Shown here in pieces: positions 47,796-56,889 of a DNA stretch of 64,000 nucleotides (positions are counted from its first letter, which is position 1; the number at the start of each line of letters is the position of its first letter). Origin of the DNA: Tatumella sp. JGM118. GTDB lineage: Bacteria; Pseudomonadota; Gammaproteobacteria; Enterobacterales; Enterobacteriaceae. The notes beneath the pieces are model-generated. The model did no database searches. It was given only the letters and a program-made list of their open reading frames with translations, and was not told the DNA's origin. The stretch spans positions 186,001 through 250,000 of the forward strand of contig NZ_JAERJR010000004.1 in assembly GCF_018257515.1 (NCBI RefSeq), read 5' to 3'. The position numbers and the translations under genes were made by a program.

Positions 47796-50700
47796 CCATC
47801 AGAATTTACCCATCAAGACTGCCAGGTGAGCCGCTGGAAACACATGAGCATGGTGACACGACCATTCATCAATGGATGGCGGAGAACGTCAGTGGCTATG
47901 GGCCAGATAAGCCGCAAAGAGTTATCTTCGAGGTCAACCGACGTGCGGTGCCGCCCGGTGAGTGGGCATTATGCTATATCAGGCCAGATACAGATGTGAA
48001 AGTGTACCCGATACCCGGGGGCGACCCCGTCACCTGGGCTGTGGTTGCAGTTGTTGTGATTTCAGTGGCATCAGCTGCGTACTCAATCGTGATGATGTCA
48101 AAGCTCGGAAAGGGGGATTCGACCGCAACGGGCGATCAGCTTAACCTGAATCCGGCGCAGGCCAATACCGCAAAGCTGGGCGACCCAATCCGGGAAATAT
48201 TCGGCCAATATCGGGTTTATCCGGATTATCTTGTCCAGCCTGTCAGTCGTTTTGATACCAGCGATCCGCAGATTTACCGCACAGAAATGTTTCTCAGCAT
48301 TGGCGTGGGAAATTTCTCAATCAGCAGTGCAGGCATCAAAATCGGGAATACACCCATTTCATCATTCGGGGATGATGCCACGTTTACGCTCTACGCTCCT
48401 GGCGCTGACGTGTCGGGAGATAGCCGGGCTGACAACTGGTATAACTCGACAGAGGTTGGTGGCACCACTTCCGGAACGTCCGGCCTTGATCTGGCATCGA
48501 CGGGCTCAGATAAAGTGAGCATCAGCGCTGATGCTATTACTGTGTCCGGGAATACTATCACTCTGATAGGGGAGACAGCTTCAGATGATGATGACGATGA
48601 TACTGCGGCAGAAACTGATACCAAGGTGCCTGATTCCTGGGTGAGCGGGACAGTCCTTACAGTGATTGTACCGGACAGTTTCACGGTAGCGACTGAGTCG
48701 GGGCACACGCGGATTTATGGTGATTTCACTGAACTGGCTCCCTACGTCGGAATGCCGGTAAGTGCGGAATGGAGCTCATTCGATTATGACTTATATATTG
48801 CGTCGTATGACAAAGGGACTACAGCAGTGCCGGGCGCTGGCGGTAATGCCGCATCAGTAACAGCCAGCGCTGCTCCGACGACATATGACTTCAGTTCGTC
48901 TGCATTGTCGTTCACCCTGACCTGGTCAGGCGTGAGTTATATCATTTCACTGTCTGCCAATTACACCACGATGTCTGGCCTGGTTGACACGATCACAGAC
49001 CAGTTAACGGGCAGCGGGTTAGTTGCTCAGGATAATAGCGGCCGGCTTGAAATTGTCGAGCCTACAAGCCCGTTCAGTGGGAACAGTATTGGCTACACCG
49101 TATTGCCTTCCGCCATATTTGGCGGCTCTCCGGTGGTTATTAGCGGAATCGCATCAAGTGGCGGGACTCCGGAGGTTTTGCCATCAATCACCCTGGCATA
49201 TGGTAGTGCGACCGGCACATTGTTTAATGGCATGCCTACCGGTACGCAGAGGATCGCTTTCGGGCCGAAGGGTAACCAGTATCAGATCACCGATGTTGAC
49301 GGGCTAGCCATTACCGTTGAACGGATTATCGAAGTTGCCGCAACCACAACAACTGCAAGCACGACGAAAGTCGATGCAGACTGGCCGGGATTTACAGAGC
49401 GCACTTTGCTGGACGCCACTGTCACAGGGATTAATGACAGCTACACCTGGATGGGGCCTTTTTTATGCTGCCCGAATGGTGAAACCACTACCGAAGTAGA
49501 GCTTAATTTCATCTACCCGCAAGGCCTTGTCGATATCGGAAGTAAGGATGGGGCATGGCATTACCATGAGGTACAGATCACCGTGCAGTATCGTCTCTTA
49601 GGAGATACGGAATGGACCTCGGTAACCATTACGCACGGCAACACTACGGTTAATGAAATTGGGTACACTAATGTGATTAGCCTGCCGTCTGCCGGTAGCT
49701 ATGAGTTTCGTATGAAGCGAGACACGCCGGTATGGGGTGGTACCACCCGTGACTCCGTACAGTGGCAGGCAATGAGGTCGAAACTATCCAAACGACCGGG
49801 CAGTTACAAAAACATCACCACACTGGGTGTCACTATCCGCACCGGTAACCGCCTGGCTTCACAGTCAGACCGCCGGGTAAACGTTGTTGCTAATCGTCTT
49901 TATGATGGCTACACATCCCGGAGCATCAGCGGCGCACTGAATCACCTTCTCGCCGATACCGGGGCGCAGGTAGACACCGATGCCATTAACTCACTGGAAA
50001 CTAATTACTGGACGCCGCGCGGTGAAACTTTCGATTTCTCCGCTGACACTGACAGTACCTCAATGCTGGATATCATGCAGAAGATCGCAACAGCCGGGAT
50101 GGGGTACTTTCACCTTAGTGACGGGCTGGCGACGGTAGGCCGGGAAGGTATAAAAACCTGGTCCGGGGTAATCAGCCCGCAGGAAACAACGGAGGAACTG
50201 ACCACTACATTCAAGGCGCCGTCCTCTGATGATTATGACGGCGTGGACGTTACTTACGTCAATTCTACCACCTGGGCTCAGGAAACAGTTCAGTGTCGGA
50301 CCGCTGATAATCCAACGCCGAGCAAAGTCGAAAGTTATCAGCTGGATGGTGTTGTAACTGAAGACAGAGCATACAGGATCGGCATGCGCCGGCTGATGAA
50401 GTATACCTATCAGCGGTTATCTTTCTCTTTATCTACCGAACTTGATGCGCTGTGCTATCGGTTTGGTGACAGACTGATACTGACGGACGATATTCCCGGC
50501 AGTGACACAATCAGCTGTCTTGTCACTGATATGACTTATACCAGCGACCTGATAACCATAGGCGTATCGGAACCTCTCGACTGGACCTTCACCAACCCAC
50601 GAATTGTTATCCGGTACCAGGATGGCAGTGCATCAGCGTTGCTTACACCCACTCAGATTAATGACTTCACTTTCAGTATCCCTTACAGCACCGATATTTC

Positions 50701-50899
50701 ACCGGAAACATGGGAGATGAGTATGGGGGCAATTGAGCCGCCGCGGGTGATCTTCTGCAGCTCTGAAAGCGTGGGCTATGACTCACTGGTTTCAGAGATT
50801 GCACCGGAGAGTGACGGGACCTGCCAGGTAACGGCCACGGCCTACGATGAACGGTTCTATCAGCATGATGACGATACCTATCCTGGTGATGTCAGCTAA
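47792..50899 (+). CDS. Tail tip / host specificity protein (TipJ family)
   Basis: 1035 residues. Begins MTIRIYPSRLPGEPLETHEH, with a hydrophobic segment (TWAVVAVVVISVASAAYSIV) at about 80-100; LGDPIREIFGQYRVYPDYLV opens the TipJ domain. A Thr/Ser-rich acidic insert (ASDDDDDDTAAET) follows, and QTGRLASQSDRRVN-like sequence marks the central domain. It forms the tail tip that contacts the receptor; shorter than lambda J (1132). Confidence 0.88.
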   Translation: MTIRIYPSRLPGEPLETHEHGDTTIHQWMAENVSGYGPDKPQRVIFEVNRRAVPPGEWALCYIRPDTDVKVYPIPGGDPVTWAVVAVVVISVASAAYSIVMMSKLGKGDSTATGDQLNLNPAQANTAKLGDPIREIFGQYRVYPDYLVQPVSRFDTSDPQIYRTEMFLSIGVGNFSISSAGIKIGNTPISSFGDDATFTLYAPGADVSGDSRADNWYNSTEVGGTTSGTSGLDLASTGSDKVSISADAITVSGNTITLIGETASDDDDDDTAAETDTKVPDSWVSGTVLTVIVPDSFTVATESGHTRIYGDFTELAPYVGMPVSAEWSSFDYDLYIASYDKGTTAVPGAGGNAASVTASAAPTTYDFSSSALSFTLTWSGVSYIISLSANYTTMSGLVDTITDQLTGSGLVAQDNSGRLEIVEPTSPFSGNSIGYTVLPSAIFGGSPVVISGIASSGGTPEVLPSITLAYGSATGTLFNGMPTGTQRIAFGPKGNQYQITDVDGLAITVERIIEVAATTTTASTTKVDADWPGFTERTLLDATVTGINDSYTWMGPFLCCPNGETTTEVELNFIYPQGLVDIGSKDGAWHYHEVQITVQYRLLGDTEWTSVTITHGNTTVNEIGYTNVISLPSAGSYEFRMKRDTPVWGGTTRDSVQWQAMRSKLSKRPGSYKNITTLGVTIRTGNRLASQSDRRVNVVANRLYDGYTSRSISGALNHLLADTGAQVDTDAINSLETNYWTPRGETFDFSADTDSTSMLDIMQKIATAGMGYFHLSDGLATVGREGIKTWSGVISPQETTEELTTTFKAPSSDDYDGVDVTYVNSTTWAQETVQCRTADNPTPSKVESYQLDGVVTEDRAYRIGMRRLMKYTYQRLSFSLSTELDALCYRFGDRLILTDDIPGSDTISCLVTDMTYTSDLITIGVSEPLDWTFTNPRIVIRYQDGSASALLTPTQINDFTFSIPYSTDISPETWEMSMGAIEPPRVIFCSSESVGYDSLVSEIAPESDGTCQVTATAYDERFYQHDDDTYPGDVS

Positions 50900-50917
50900 T
50901 AAAATTTCACAACAACC

Positions 50918-50937
50918 AACCCGCTCCGGCGGGTTTT
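50918..50937 (+). terminator. Terminator after the tail-tip gene
   Basis: CCCGC and GCGGG with a 4-base loop, then TTTTCTC. Confidence 0.65.
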
Positions 50938-50956
50938 CTCATATATGAGGCTTTAA

Positions 50957-52900
50957 ATGGCGCTTAATAATACTGGAAATTCCGTTCCGTCTACTGCTGT
51001 ACTTGATTTTCAGGATAACGTCCAGGTACTGGATAGTCTTCTGAATGGTGATGCTATTGAAGTCACTGCCCGCACGGGGAAGGAGCTGAAAAGCATAGCT
51101 TATCTTCAGAATGTACTGACATCCCTCGACCTCGGCAGCTTCACATTTTCGGATACAGCGACAGGAATTTCGGGAACTACTGACGGTCAGTATTTCAGAA
51201 CCCCACACGATGATTCATTTTTTTATTATAAGAATGACAACGGAACGGCAGTGTATGTTGCCTCAATTGCCAGTTATGAAAGTATTCAATATTTACAAAA
51301 TGCACTGGCCGGAATTTCCGGGCTTGTTTATAAAGGTGATGGTCCTGTTTACCCGATTGCTATCGACAGGGAAAGTAATGTTATCATCGGGTATGACTCA
51401 CAAACAGATACAATCGTTGCGCCGGGAATAGATAATCATTTGCGCTTTCTTTCTGAGCATGGTGAAGTTTTATCGTCTCCTGAATTTATTTATCCGCTTC
51501 TTATCGATTCTCAGAATAATGTAATCCTGGGCTATGATGCGAAAGCTGACAGCATAATCGGCGCGGGAATAAGAGATTTTTTGAAACTCCTTAGCGCCAA
51601 TCGGCAGGCTGAATCACTCAGTGATTCAGTTTATCCGCTTCTTATCGATTCTCAGAATAATGTTGTTTTAGGATATGATGCCGAACAGGACAGGGTGATA
51701 GGCTCAGGAATTGGTAAAACATCGGAATGGAAAGACGAGCCATTCCCATATTCAATTGCCATGAAAGCAATAAACCAGAACTTCTCTTACGGGCAGTCTC
51801 TTTCTATGGGTGCTTATGGTGCTCCGGCACTAAGCCTGACACAGCCTTTTAATAATGTGATGTTTAAAGGCGGCGTGCTCGGTACAGACTACTCCGCCTT
51901 TGCTCCTTTGGTTGAAGCTACCCAGGAGACTGTTTGTAGCTGTGCAGCTAACTACTTTGATCTCGCATCACAAAAAGAAAACGGCATTGACGCAGGTAAT
52001 TTCGTCACACTAACATCAGCCCCGGGCGAGCCCGGACAGAGAATAACACAACTAAACAAAGGCACTGACCGTTACGATAACCATCTCTTACCACAGATAA
52101 AGGGAGGGTACGCACTTAATAACGATCTGCACATTGATACTGTATTCTGGATGCAAGGCGAGGCAGACTCTGGTGACGGTGATTATCACGTAGAAACGCT
52201 TGCGTCTTATAAGGCACTTTTCACGGCATTAATCAACGATATTAACGCCGATGTTAAGGCCGCGACATCCCAGGATAACCCAGTAATATTCCTTACATAC
52301 CAGCATTCGTCATACACGCAGGAAGGGAACACTCAGGAAGCTTTTCTGCAGATGGAGCAGGAGGACGATCGTGTCTATGTTATATTTCCGACTTATTTCC
52401 TGCCACACATATCAGACAGGTTACATTTAACCAGTGTTGGTTACAAATGGGCCGGAGCATATTTCGGGAGGGCAAGGAAGCAAATACTTATTGATAAAAT
52501 AAAGCCAAAGAGAATAAGGGCGATTTCAGCAACTCACTACGGAAATAAAATTCATGTGAAGTTTATTGTTCCTAACCCGCCGCTGTCATTTGATACATTA
52601 ATGATGCCGAAAACAGAGAATTATGGATTCTGTGTTAAATCAGGCGATGATATACTTAGTGTACAGTCCCTGTCTGTTTCGGGAGGGGATACGGTAATTA
52701 TCACCATGAACGAAAATATTACAGGTGACAATATCCAGGTCAGGTATGCATATGACTACAATGGGGCCAATCAACTGAAAGGTTCATCCGGTAATCTCAC
52801 TGATTCATGCGAGGATTACGTTATTATTTCTGGAGAAAAATATCCCATGCCTTATGTTTGTCCACATTTTAAAATTACATCACTAAGCGAGGCTATTTAA
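50957..52900 (+). CDS. Tail spike with SGNH carbohydrate esterase domain
   Basis: 647 residues. The N-terminal part attaches to the tail. Three repeats follow (YPIAIDRESNVIIGYDSQTD, YPLLIDSQNNVILGYDAKAD, YPLLIDSQNNVVLGYDAEQD), each about 47 residues apart. From about residue 265 an SGNH/acetylesterase domain appears: FSYGQSLSMG (nucleophile Ser), VFWMQGEADSGDGDYH and DRLHLTSVGYKWAGAYFG (Asp/His). A beta-rich C-terminal domain closes it. Probably deacetylates the host surface polysaccharide during adsorption. Confidence 0.88.
   Translation: MALNNTGNSVPSTAVLDFQDNVQVLDSLLNGDAIEVTARTGKELKSIAYLQNVLTSLDLGSFTFSDTATGISGTTDGQYFRTPHDDSFFYYKNDNGTAVYVASIASYESIQYLQNALAGISGLVYKGDGPVYPIAIDRESNVIIGYDSQTDTIVAPGIDNHLRFLSEHGEVLSSPEFIYPLLIDSQNNVILGYDAKADSIIGAGIRDFLKLLSANRQAESLSDSVYPLLIDSQNNVVLGYDAEQDRVIGSGIGKTSEWKDEPFPYSIAMKAINQNFSYGQSLSMGAYGAPALSLTQPFNNVMFKGGVLGTDYSAFAPLVEATQETVCSCAANYFDLASQKENGIDAGNFVTLTSAPGEPGQRITQLNKGTDRYDNHLLPQIKGGYALNNDLHIDTVFWMQGEADSGDGDYHVETLASYKALFTALINDINADVKAATSQDNPVIFLTYQHSSYTQEGNTQEAFLQMEQEDDRVYVIFPTYFLPHISDRLHLTSVGYKWAGAYFGRARKQILIDKIKPKRIRAISATHYGNKIHVKFIVPNPPLSFDTLMMPKTENYGFCVKSGDDILSVQSLSVSGGDTVIITMNENITGDNIQVRYAYDYNGANQLKGSSGNLTDSCEDYVIISGEKYPMPYVCPHFKITSLSEAI
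51489..51663 (+). repeat. 34-bp exact direct repeat inside the tail spike gene
   Basis: Bases 51489-51522 and 51630-51663 are identical, 141 bp (47 codons) apart and in frame. They encode YPLLIDSQNNV and show a recent duplication. Confidence 0.95.
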
Positions 52901-53670
52901 TGTTAACTACACGTATACCTGTCATTTCCCGCAGCGCATCTGTAAATATTCCTGCAACTGATTTAACTGCGCTGTTGAATTTTGACCCGAACGCCCAGGC
53001 ATTCTTTTCTTTAAATGAAAAGCGGGTCTATTCCCGTACCGGAACTCATGAGCTTATAGCGGGCAAGCCCTCAACCAACCCTATCGCCTGGGGGACTAAC
53101 GGACTGCTTTTCGATTCTGAGGTTCAGGCTGATTTCCATACCGATATTAAAGATTCTGACAATACCTCGTTCACAATAGTTGGAGTCATAAAGCCCGCCA
53201 TCCTGGATCTTGGGTCTAATTTTAACTATTTCCTGATGGGTAATTATGACGGTTTTACGAACAGCGGGAGCGGATTAAGTTTTGTAAACTTCAAGAATAC
53301 GCTGGCTTTCAATGCCGGGGGTATGATTGATTTTGTACAGACCGGGCAGAAGCTGGATTCCAGCTATATGTTTGTATCGGCATCTGTAGATAAGACCAAT
53401 AATCTGATGTCTGTCTATGCGAAACAGATTTCCACTGGCACTGAATACTCACTATCTGACGTGACCGGAAAAGACACTAACGGGGCGGGATATCGCGACC
53501 GCGGACTGCCGTTCGGGCTGGGTAACCCGGGCTATGGAAGCGAGGTCTATTCTGACAAATCCGAGGCAACGGAATTTTCTCTGTATAATAGTTACATGAA
53601 CCTTGAAGCCCTCGAGGGTCTTTATATGGACGCTAAAGTCCGGGCTAACGCGTATGGTGTGACTATTTAA
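52900..53670 (+). CDS. Tail fibre accessory protein, LamG/concanavalin-like
   Basis: 256 residues, MLTTRIPVISRSASVNIPAT then a beta sandwich pattern: SFTIVGVIKPAILDLGSNFN, YMFVSASVDKTNNLMSVYAK, EFSLYNSYMNLEALEGLYMD. Resembles laminin-G/concanavalin domains that bind glycans. Overlaps the spike gene by one base, suggesting a co-assembled partner. Confidence 0.72.
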   Translation: MLTTRIPVISRSASVNIPATDLTALLNFDPNAQAFFSLNEKRVYSRTGTHELIAGKPSTNPIAWGTNGLLFDSEVQADFHTDIKDSDNTSFTIVGVIKPAILDLGSNFNYFLMGNYDGFTNSGSGLSFVNFKNTLAFNAGGMIDFVQTGQKLDSSYMFVSASVDKTNNLMSVYAKQISTGTEYSLSDVTGKDTNGAGYRDRGLPFGLGNPGYGSEVYSDKSEATEFSLYNSYMNLEALEGLYMDAKVRANAYGVTI

Positions 53671-53717
53671 CATACAGGGCTATCCTATATGGTAAGTGAC
53701 CCTTTTGGAGATTTGCC

Positions 53718-54011
53718 ATGGCCTTCCCATCCCCCGCAGCAGATTACGTCGAAACACGGTTAACCCCTGAGTCAGTGATGGGGATCACCGCATCCTCAAT
53801 CATCATCCCGACGGATGAAGGTTATGCCGTGGCCGAACCGGGCCTGCGGGTGAAGATGGGGAAGGTCGTCTTACTGGAAGTGTCCGGCCAGAAGATATTC
53901 GCCACAGTGGGTGCCAGCCGGTTTATTACTGACGGTGGAATAATCGAAGGTGACGCACTGGACGATGCCAGGGTGATCGGAGTGGTGACGTACTTCGTGA
54001 AGAGTTTGTGA
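53718..54011 (+). CDS. UmuD'-like small protein, last prophage gene
   Basis: 97 residues starting MAFPSPAADYVETRLTPESV. This matches GFPSPAADYVEQRIDL, the first residues of UmuD' after RecA-mediated cleavage of E. coli UmuD, so the protein begins where the processed form begins. IDGGISDGD-like sequence (ITDGGIIEGDALDD) and the ending VIGVVTYFVKSL also fit, but the Ser/Lys catalytic pair is not evident and the middle differs. Similar short proteins end other lambdoid tail regions. GGAG precedes the ATG. Role unknown; an effect on translesion synthesis is conceivable. Confidence 0.6.
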   Translation: MAFPSPAADYVETRLTPESVMGITASSIIIPTDEGYAVAEPGLRVKMGKVVLLEVSGQKIFATVGASRFITDGGIIEGDALDDARVIGVVTYFVKSL

Positions 54012-54082
54012 CTCAAAGATGCCGAAAAAATAAATTCGTTTTTTTTGCTTCAGTCGGGAGTAAGCGCATCGAAATTGACGGG

Positions 54083-54103
54083 TGAGTACATATCTGTGTA
54101 CAT
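54083..54103. promoter_or_regulatory. Right-end arm-type integrase sites
   Basis: TGAGTACAT (54083-54091) and TGTGTACAT (54095-54103), the same words as at 5396-5496, lie 60-80 bp inside attR. Confidence 0.6.
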
Positions 54104-54163
54104 CAGGAGATGATTTATTCTTGTTTTATTTAGTTAAATCATTAGGTTAACGATTTCGCTAAC

Positions 54164-54186
54164 TATATCCATTTAACTAAGGAGAC
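54164..54186. repeat. attR core (23 bp)
   Basis: Exact copy of 5289-5311. The chromosomal side (54187 on) is the original upstream region of argW; the phage side does not complete a tRNA. Confidence 0.95.
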
Positions 54187-54224
54187 GCAAAGTTTCCGGC
54201 GGAACGGAATGATGATGTTTTTGT

Positions 54225-54254
54225 ATGTTACCGTAAACTATGAGGTTTTTACAA
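54225..54254 (-). promoter_or_regulatory. Stranded native argW promoter
   Basis: Leftward TTGTAA (54254-54249), 18-bp spacer, TAACAT (54230-54225), 39 nt before tRNA position 1 of the attR copy. It now reads only 23 nt of tRNA sequence before phage DNA. Confidence 0.5.
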
Positions 54255-54403
54255 GCAGATACTTTCAATTATCTGCCGGTGATATTGTCTGTTCCGGAGG
54301 GCATATGTGTTGCTCTCTCTGTGGAAGGGTCTTGCATGTCAAGCGGTCCGGGAATGACGAAGGCCGGTTTACAGGCTCATTTCGCCGAATGAGTCAAAAT
54401 TAA

Positions 54404-54870
54404 GCTGATTACCTTAAAAAATTATACATAATAATTATTGATGATTTTGAGGGATGAAGTGAGGATCCGGTATCAGAGGGGGAGCGTGACCTTTATACAG
54501 TAATTATCTTAGTGCAAAGAACCCTCGATAGCAGAGAGTGATAAAATCACAGGGTGGGTGAACATTCCCGTGAGTCATGGACTGTGTAACCAAAATGAAG
54601 TCAGGCACCCTGAAATAGCGGACAGACTATGGCATTTACTAATATATTCCAGGAGGATGGGCGGGAGTTTTTATTCCCGGGACTGAACGTTAACAATCAG
54701 ACAAGCCGTGTTCCGGGGAGTATTCCCGGTGATAACTGTTAGTATATTAGTTTGTGGAAGGGATCCCGGCACGCTGATTAAATGTATTACATAGTGAAAA
54801 TAGGTTTTATCTTTTTTAGCGTTTTTTTATTCTTTACTGCCCTGGTGTCGTCTTGTGCATAGCTGATGGA
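54404..54870. other. Intergenic stretch without a gene
   Basis: AT-rich, no credible frame, no recognised repeat. Confidence 0.4.
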
Positions 54871-55698
54871 TTATTTATTAATACGTAACTGATACAGATC
54901 TTGCTTTCTTATTTTTCTGATATCTGAGCACATCGTATCCAGATCATCGGCTTCTGTCATATAAAGGCCACTCAGACAGTCATATTTTCCGCTGCATAAC
55001 TTTTCAATATTGGGAATACCTGCCTCAACGCTGACGGTATTTCCGCGTTCTTTCTCCTTAATAATCCACTCCATAGCGTTTCTGGTCGCACCTTGCTCTT
55101 CCGGAGGATGACTGAATAAGTCGATGACCATCCCCGTTGAGTGAACCAGGCCCGGATGGAATGAATAGACAGAGATATTATTTTTCTTTAATTCGATGGC
55201 TATATTCTCGGTAAATTTAATGACCGCCGCCTTGGATACTGAGTAAGAGGAACAGGTAGGCCAACGGTAAGCGCCGGCGTTACTGACCATATTAATGATA
55301 ACGCTGTGCCGGTCTGGTTCCATAATGTTTATTGCGGCATGTGCACATCTCACCACGCCGGAAAGATTAATCGTTAATGCATCGACCCATTCATCGATAG
55401 CATTGGTATTGAACTTTCCGACCGGCCCCCATACCCCCGCGTTATTCAGTAATACATCAGGATGGCCGAAATCTTGTTTTATATTGAGAAAGAAGGGGAT
55501 GATTTCCTGTTCGTTCGCCACATCCAGACAACGATAATGGAATGCAGGTCCCAGCAGAGGCTCTATTTCTGCGGGAGGAGTCTTGCTTCTTCCGGTAATA
55601 ATGATCCGGTACTCAGGTATTTTGGAAAGATGTGTCGCATAAACATAGCCCAGGCCCTTTGTCCCGCCAGTGATGACAATATTTCTCATCTCATGCAT
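54871..55698 (-). CDS. Short-chain dehydrogenase/reductase
   Basis: 275 residues, classical SDR. Cofactor motif TGGTKGLG near residue 11, NNAG at about 90, catalytic Ser in MVSNAGAYRWP and YSVSK (Tyr/Lys). An Arg after the second strand (ITGRSK) favours NADP(H). The C-terminal part is longer than usual and holds two cysteines, CSGKYDCLSG. Substrate unknown. AGGAGG lies before the ATG. It stands alone between argW and the genes to the right. Confidence 0.9.
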   Translation of the reverse strand: MHEMRNIVITGGTKGLGYVYATHLSKIPEYRIIITGRSKTPPAEIEPLLGPAFHYRCLDVANEQEIIPFFLNIKQDFGHPDVLLNNAGVWGPVGKFNTNAIDEWVDALTINLSGVVRCAHAAINIMEPDRHSVIINMVSNAGAYRWPTCSSYSVSKAAVIKFTENIAIELKKNNISVYSFHPGLVHSTGMVIDLFSHPPEEQGATRNAMEWIIKEKERGNTVSVEAGIPNIEKLCSGKYDCLSGLYMTEADDLDTMCSDIRKIRKQDLYQLRINK

Positions 55699-55739
55699 CG
55701 TAATACCTCCTGAATGAATGATTACGAAAATTACACTAT

Positions 55740-56161
55740 CACAGAGTAAATATTTTAGTATAGGTATTTTTATTTTTCATTCGATGACAGGGAGTATTAA
55801 TCGCAGCCTGTTGTCTTTATTGAAGAAAATATTATTACTCTCAGGCAATGAGCGATTATTCTCGGGTATTGGCCGGATTTTTTGCAGGGTGTGACAATTC
55901 TTATTATGTGTCATGATGCTTCCTTACTCCTGGCTGATACGGATAGCGGTTAAGGTAAAAATAAGTTTCAGTTATTAAAAATAAGTGTTTTTCCCGCCAG
56001 AACTTATCAATTTATCGTGCGGGAGATAAGTATATCCGGATGATTATTAAAGGAATTAACTTTTAGTTTCATGTCCGGAAGGCAAATATTGATCAGGATC
56101 AAGAAAACATAATTTATTGATGTTAATTTTATTAATGTTTTAGGGCCAGAAGAGTCATTCT
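55740..56161. other. Intergenic stretch without a gene
   Basis: Strongly AT-rich; likely promoter area for the SDR gene on the left. No frame or repeat recognised. Confidence 0.4.
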
Positions 56162-56335
56162 ATGGAAACAGGTTTTTACAGGGTAAAGAGATCAGGTGAG
56201 GAACCTAAGATATTACTTTTCCTTAAGGGGCATGGCTTTTTTCTTCCCGTGAGCAGAGAACCTATCTCTCTGGACGAGTTGAAGAGTCACGGCTTTCTGG
56301 TCCTGGAGGGGAAATACGATATCCGCGGGCGCTAA
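56162..56335 (+). CDS. Small protein, unknown (57 aa)
   Basis: Starts METGFYRVKRSGEEPKILLF and ends SHGFLVLEGKYDIRGR. A small basic, beta-rich product with balanced composition. The ribosome site (AGAAGAG) is weak and the gene stands alone, so support is moderate. Confidence 0.45.
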   Translation: METGFYRVKRSGEEPKILLFLKGHGFFLPVSREPISLDELKSHGFLVLEGKYDIRGR

Positions 56336-56849
56336 TCAGAGCGAATACACCCATCAGGCTGCATCACATCCGCTGCCTCACAGGTTAATGTTCCGGCGGT
56401 GGCTAACACTCTTATCCCCGGTTTACGACCCATCATCTTTGTCTATGATTCATCATTAACGCCACAGATCTTGTCAGATCATTTTCATCCCTGTTCCGAA
56501 CCGGTCCCTTAACTTAAGGGGGCAGGTCAGGCTTAGTCATTCAACGCATCGTAAGCCAGTATTCATGACATTGAGGGGGAGATACCGGACTGTATCAGAT
56601 GAATTTTTTATATTTAATAACTGAGGGATAGCTTTAATTTACCGTCGGACAGTTAAGCACGGGCTGAAGGTTCTCCTGTACGCCGCAAAATCCCGTCAGT
56701 GACTTCCCTGAACCGTCCGGCGGCCTGCAGCAGATATTATCTCCGCGTCTGCAGTGGGGCAGGAACAATGGGTTCCGGGTTGGAAGGCCGGGGCGGTATT
56801 GTAACGGGGAAACTACGGTAGCCCGAAGGGCGGGGGGATGCCGGTACAT
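56336..56849. other. Intergenic stretch without a gene
   Basis: Short frames only; GC-rich inverted repeats near the right edge lead into the yfdC terminator. Confidence 0.4.
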
Positions 56850-56882
56850 AAAGAAAGGCCGGGGCCGTAAGCCGGCCCCGGC
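56850..56882 (-). terminator. Terminator of yfdC
   Basis: GCCGGGGCCG and CGGCCCCGGC form a 10-bp stem, and the leftward transcript continues TTTCTTT. Confidence 0.85.
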
Positions 56883-56889
56883 AGGACAA

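Noticed and set aside
54209-54403. 64-codon frame just right of attR
   Set aside because: No family resemblance, odd composition, and it overlaps the probable native argW promoter on the other strand.
56634-56849. 71-codon leftward frame rich in Pro, Cys and Arg
   Set aside because: GC-rich inverted repeats explain the lack of stops; no start signal.
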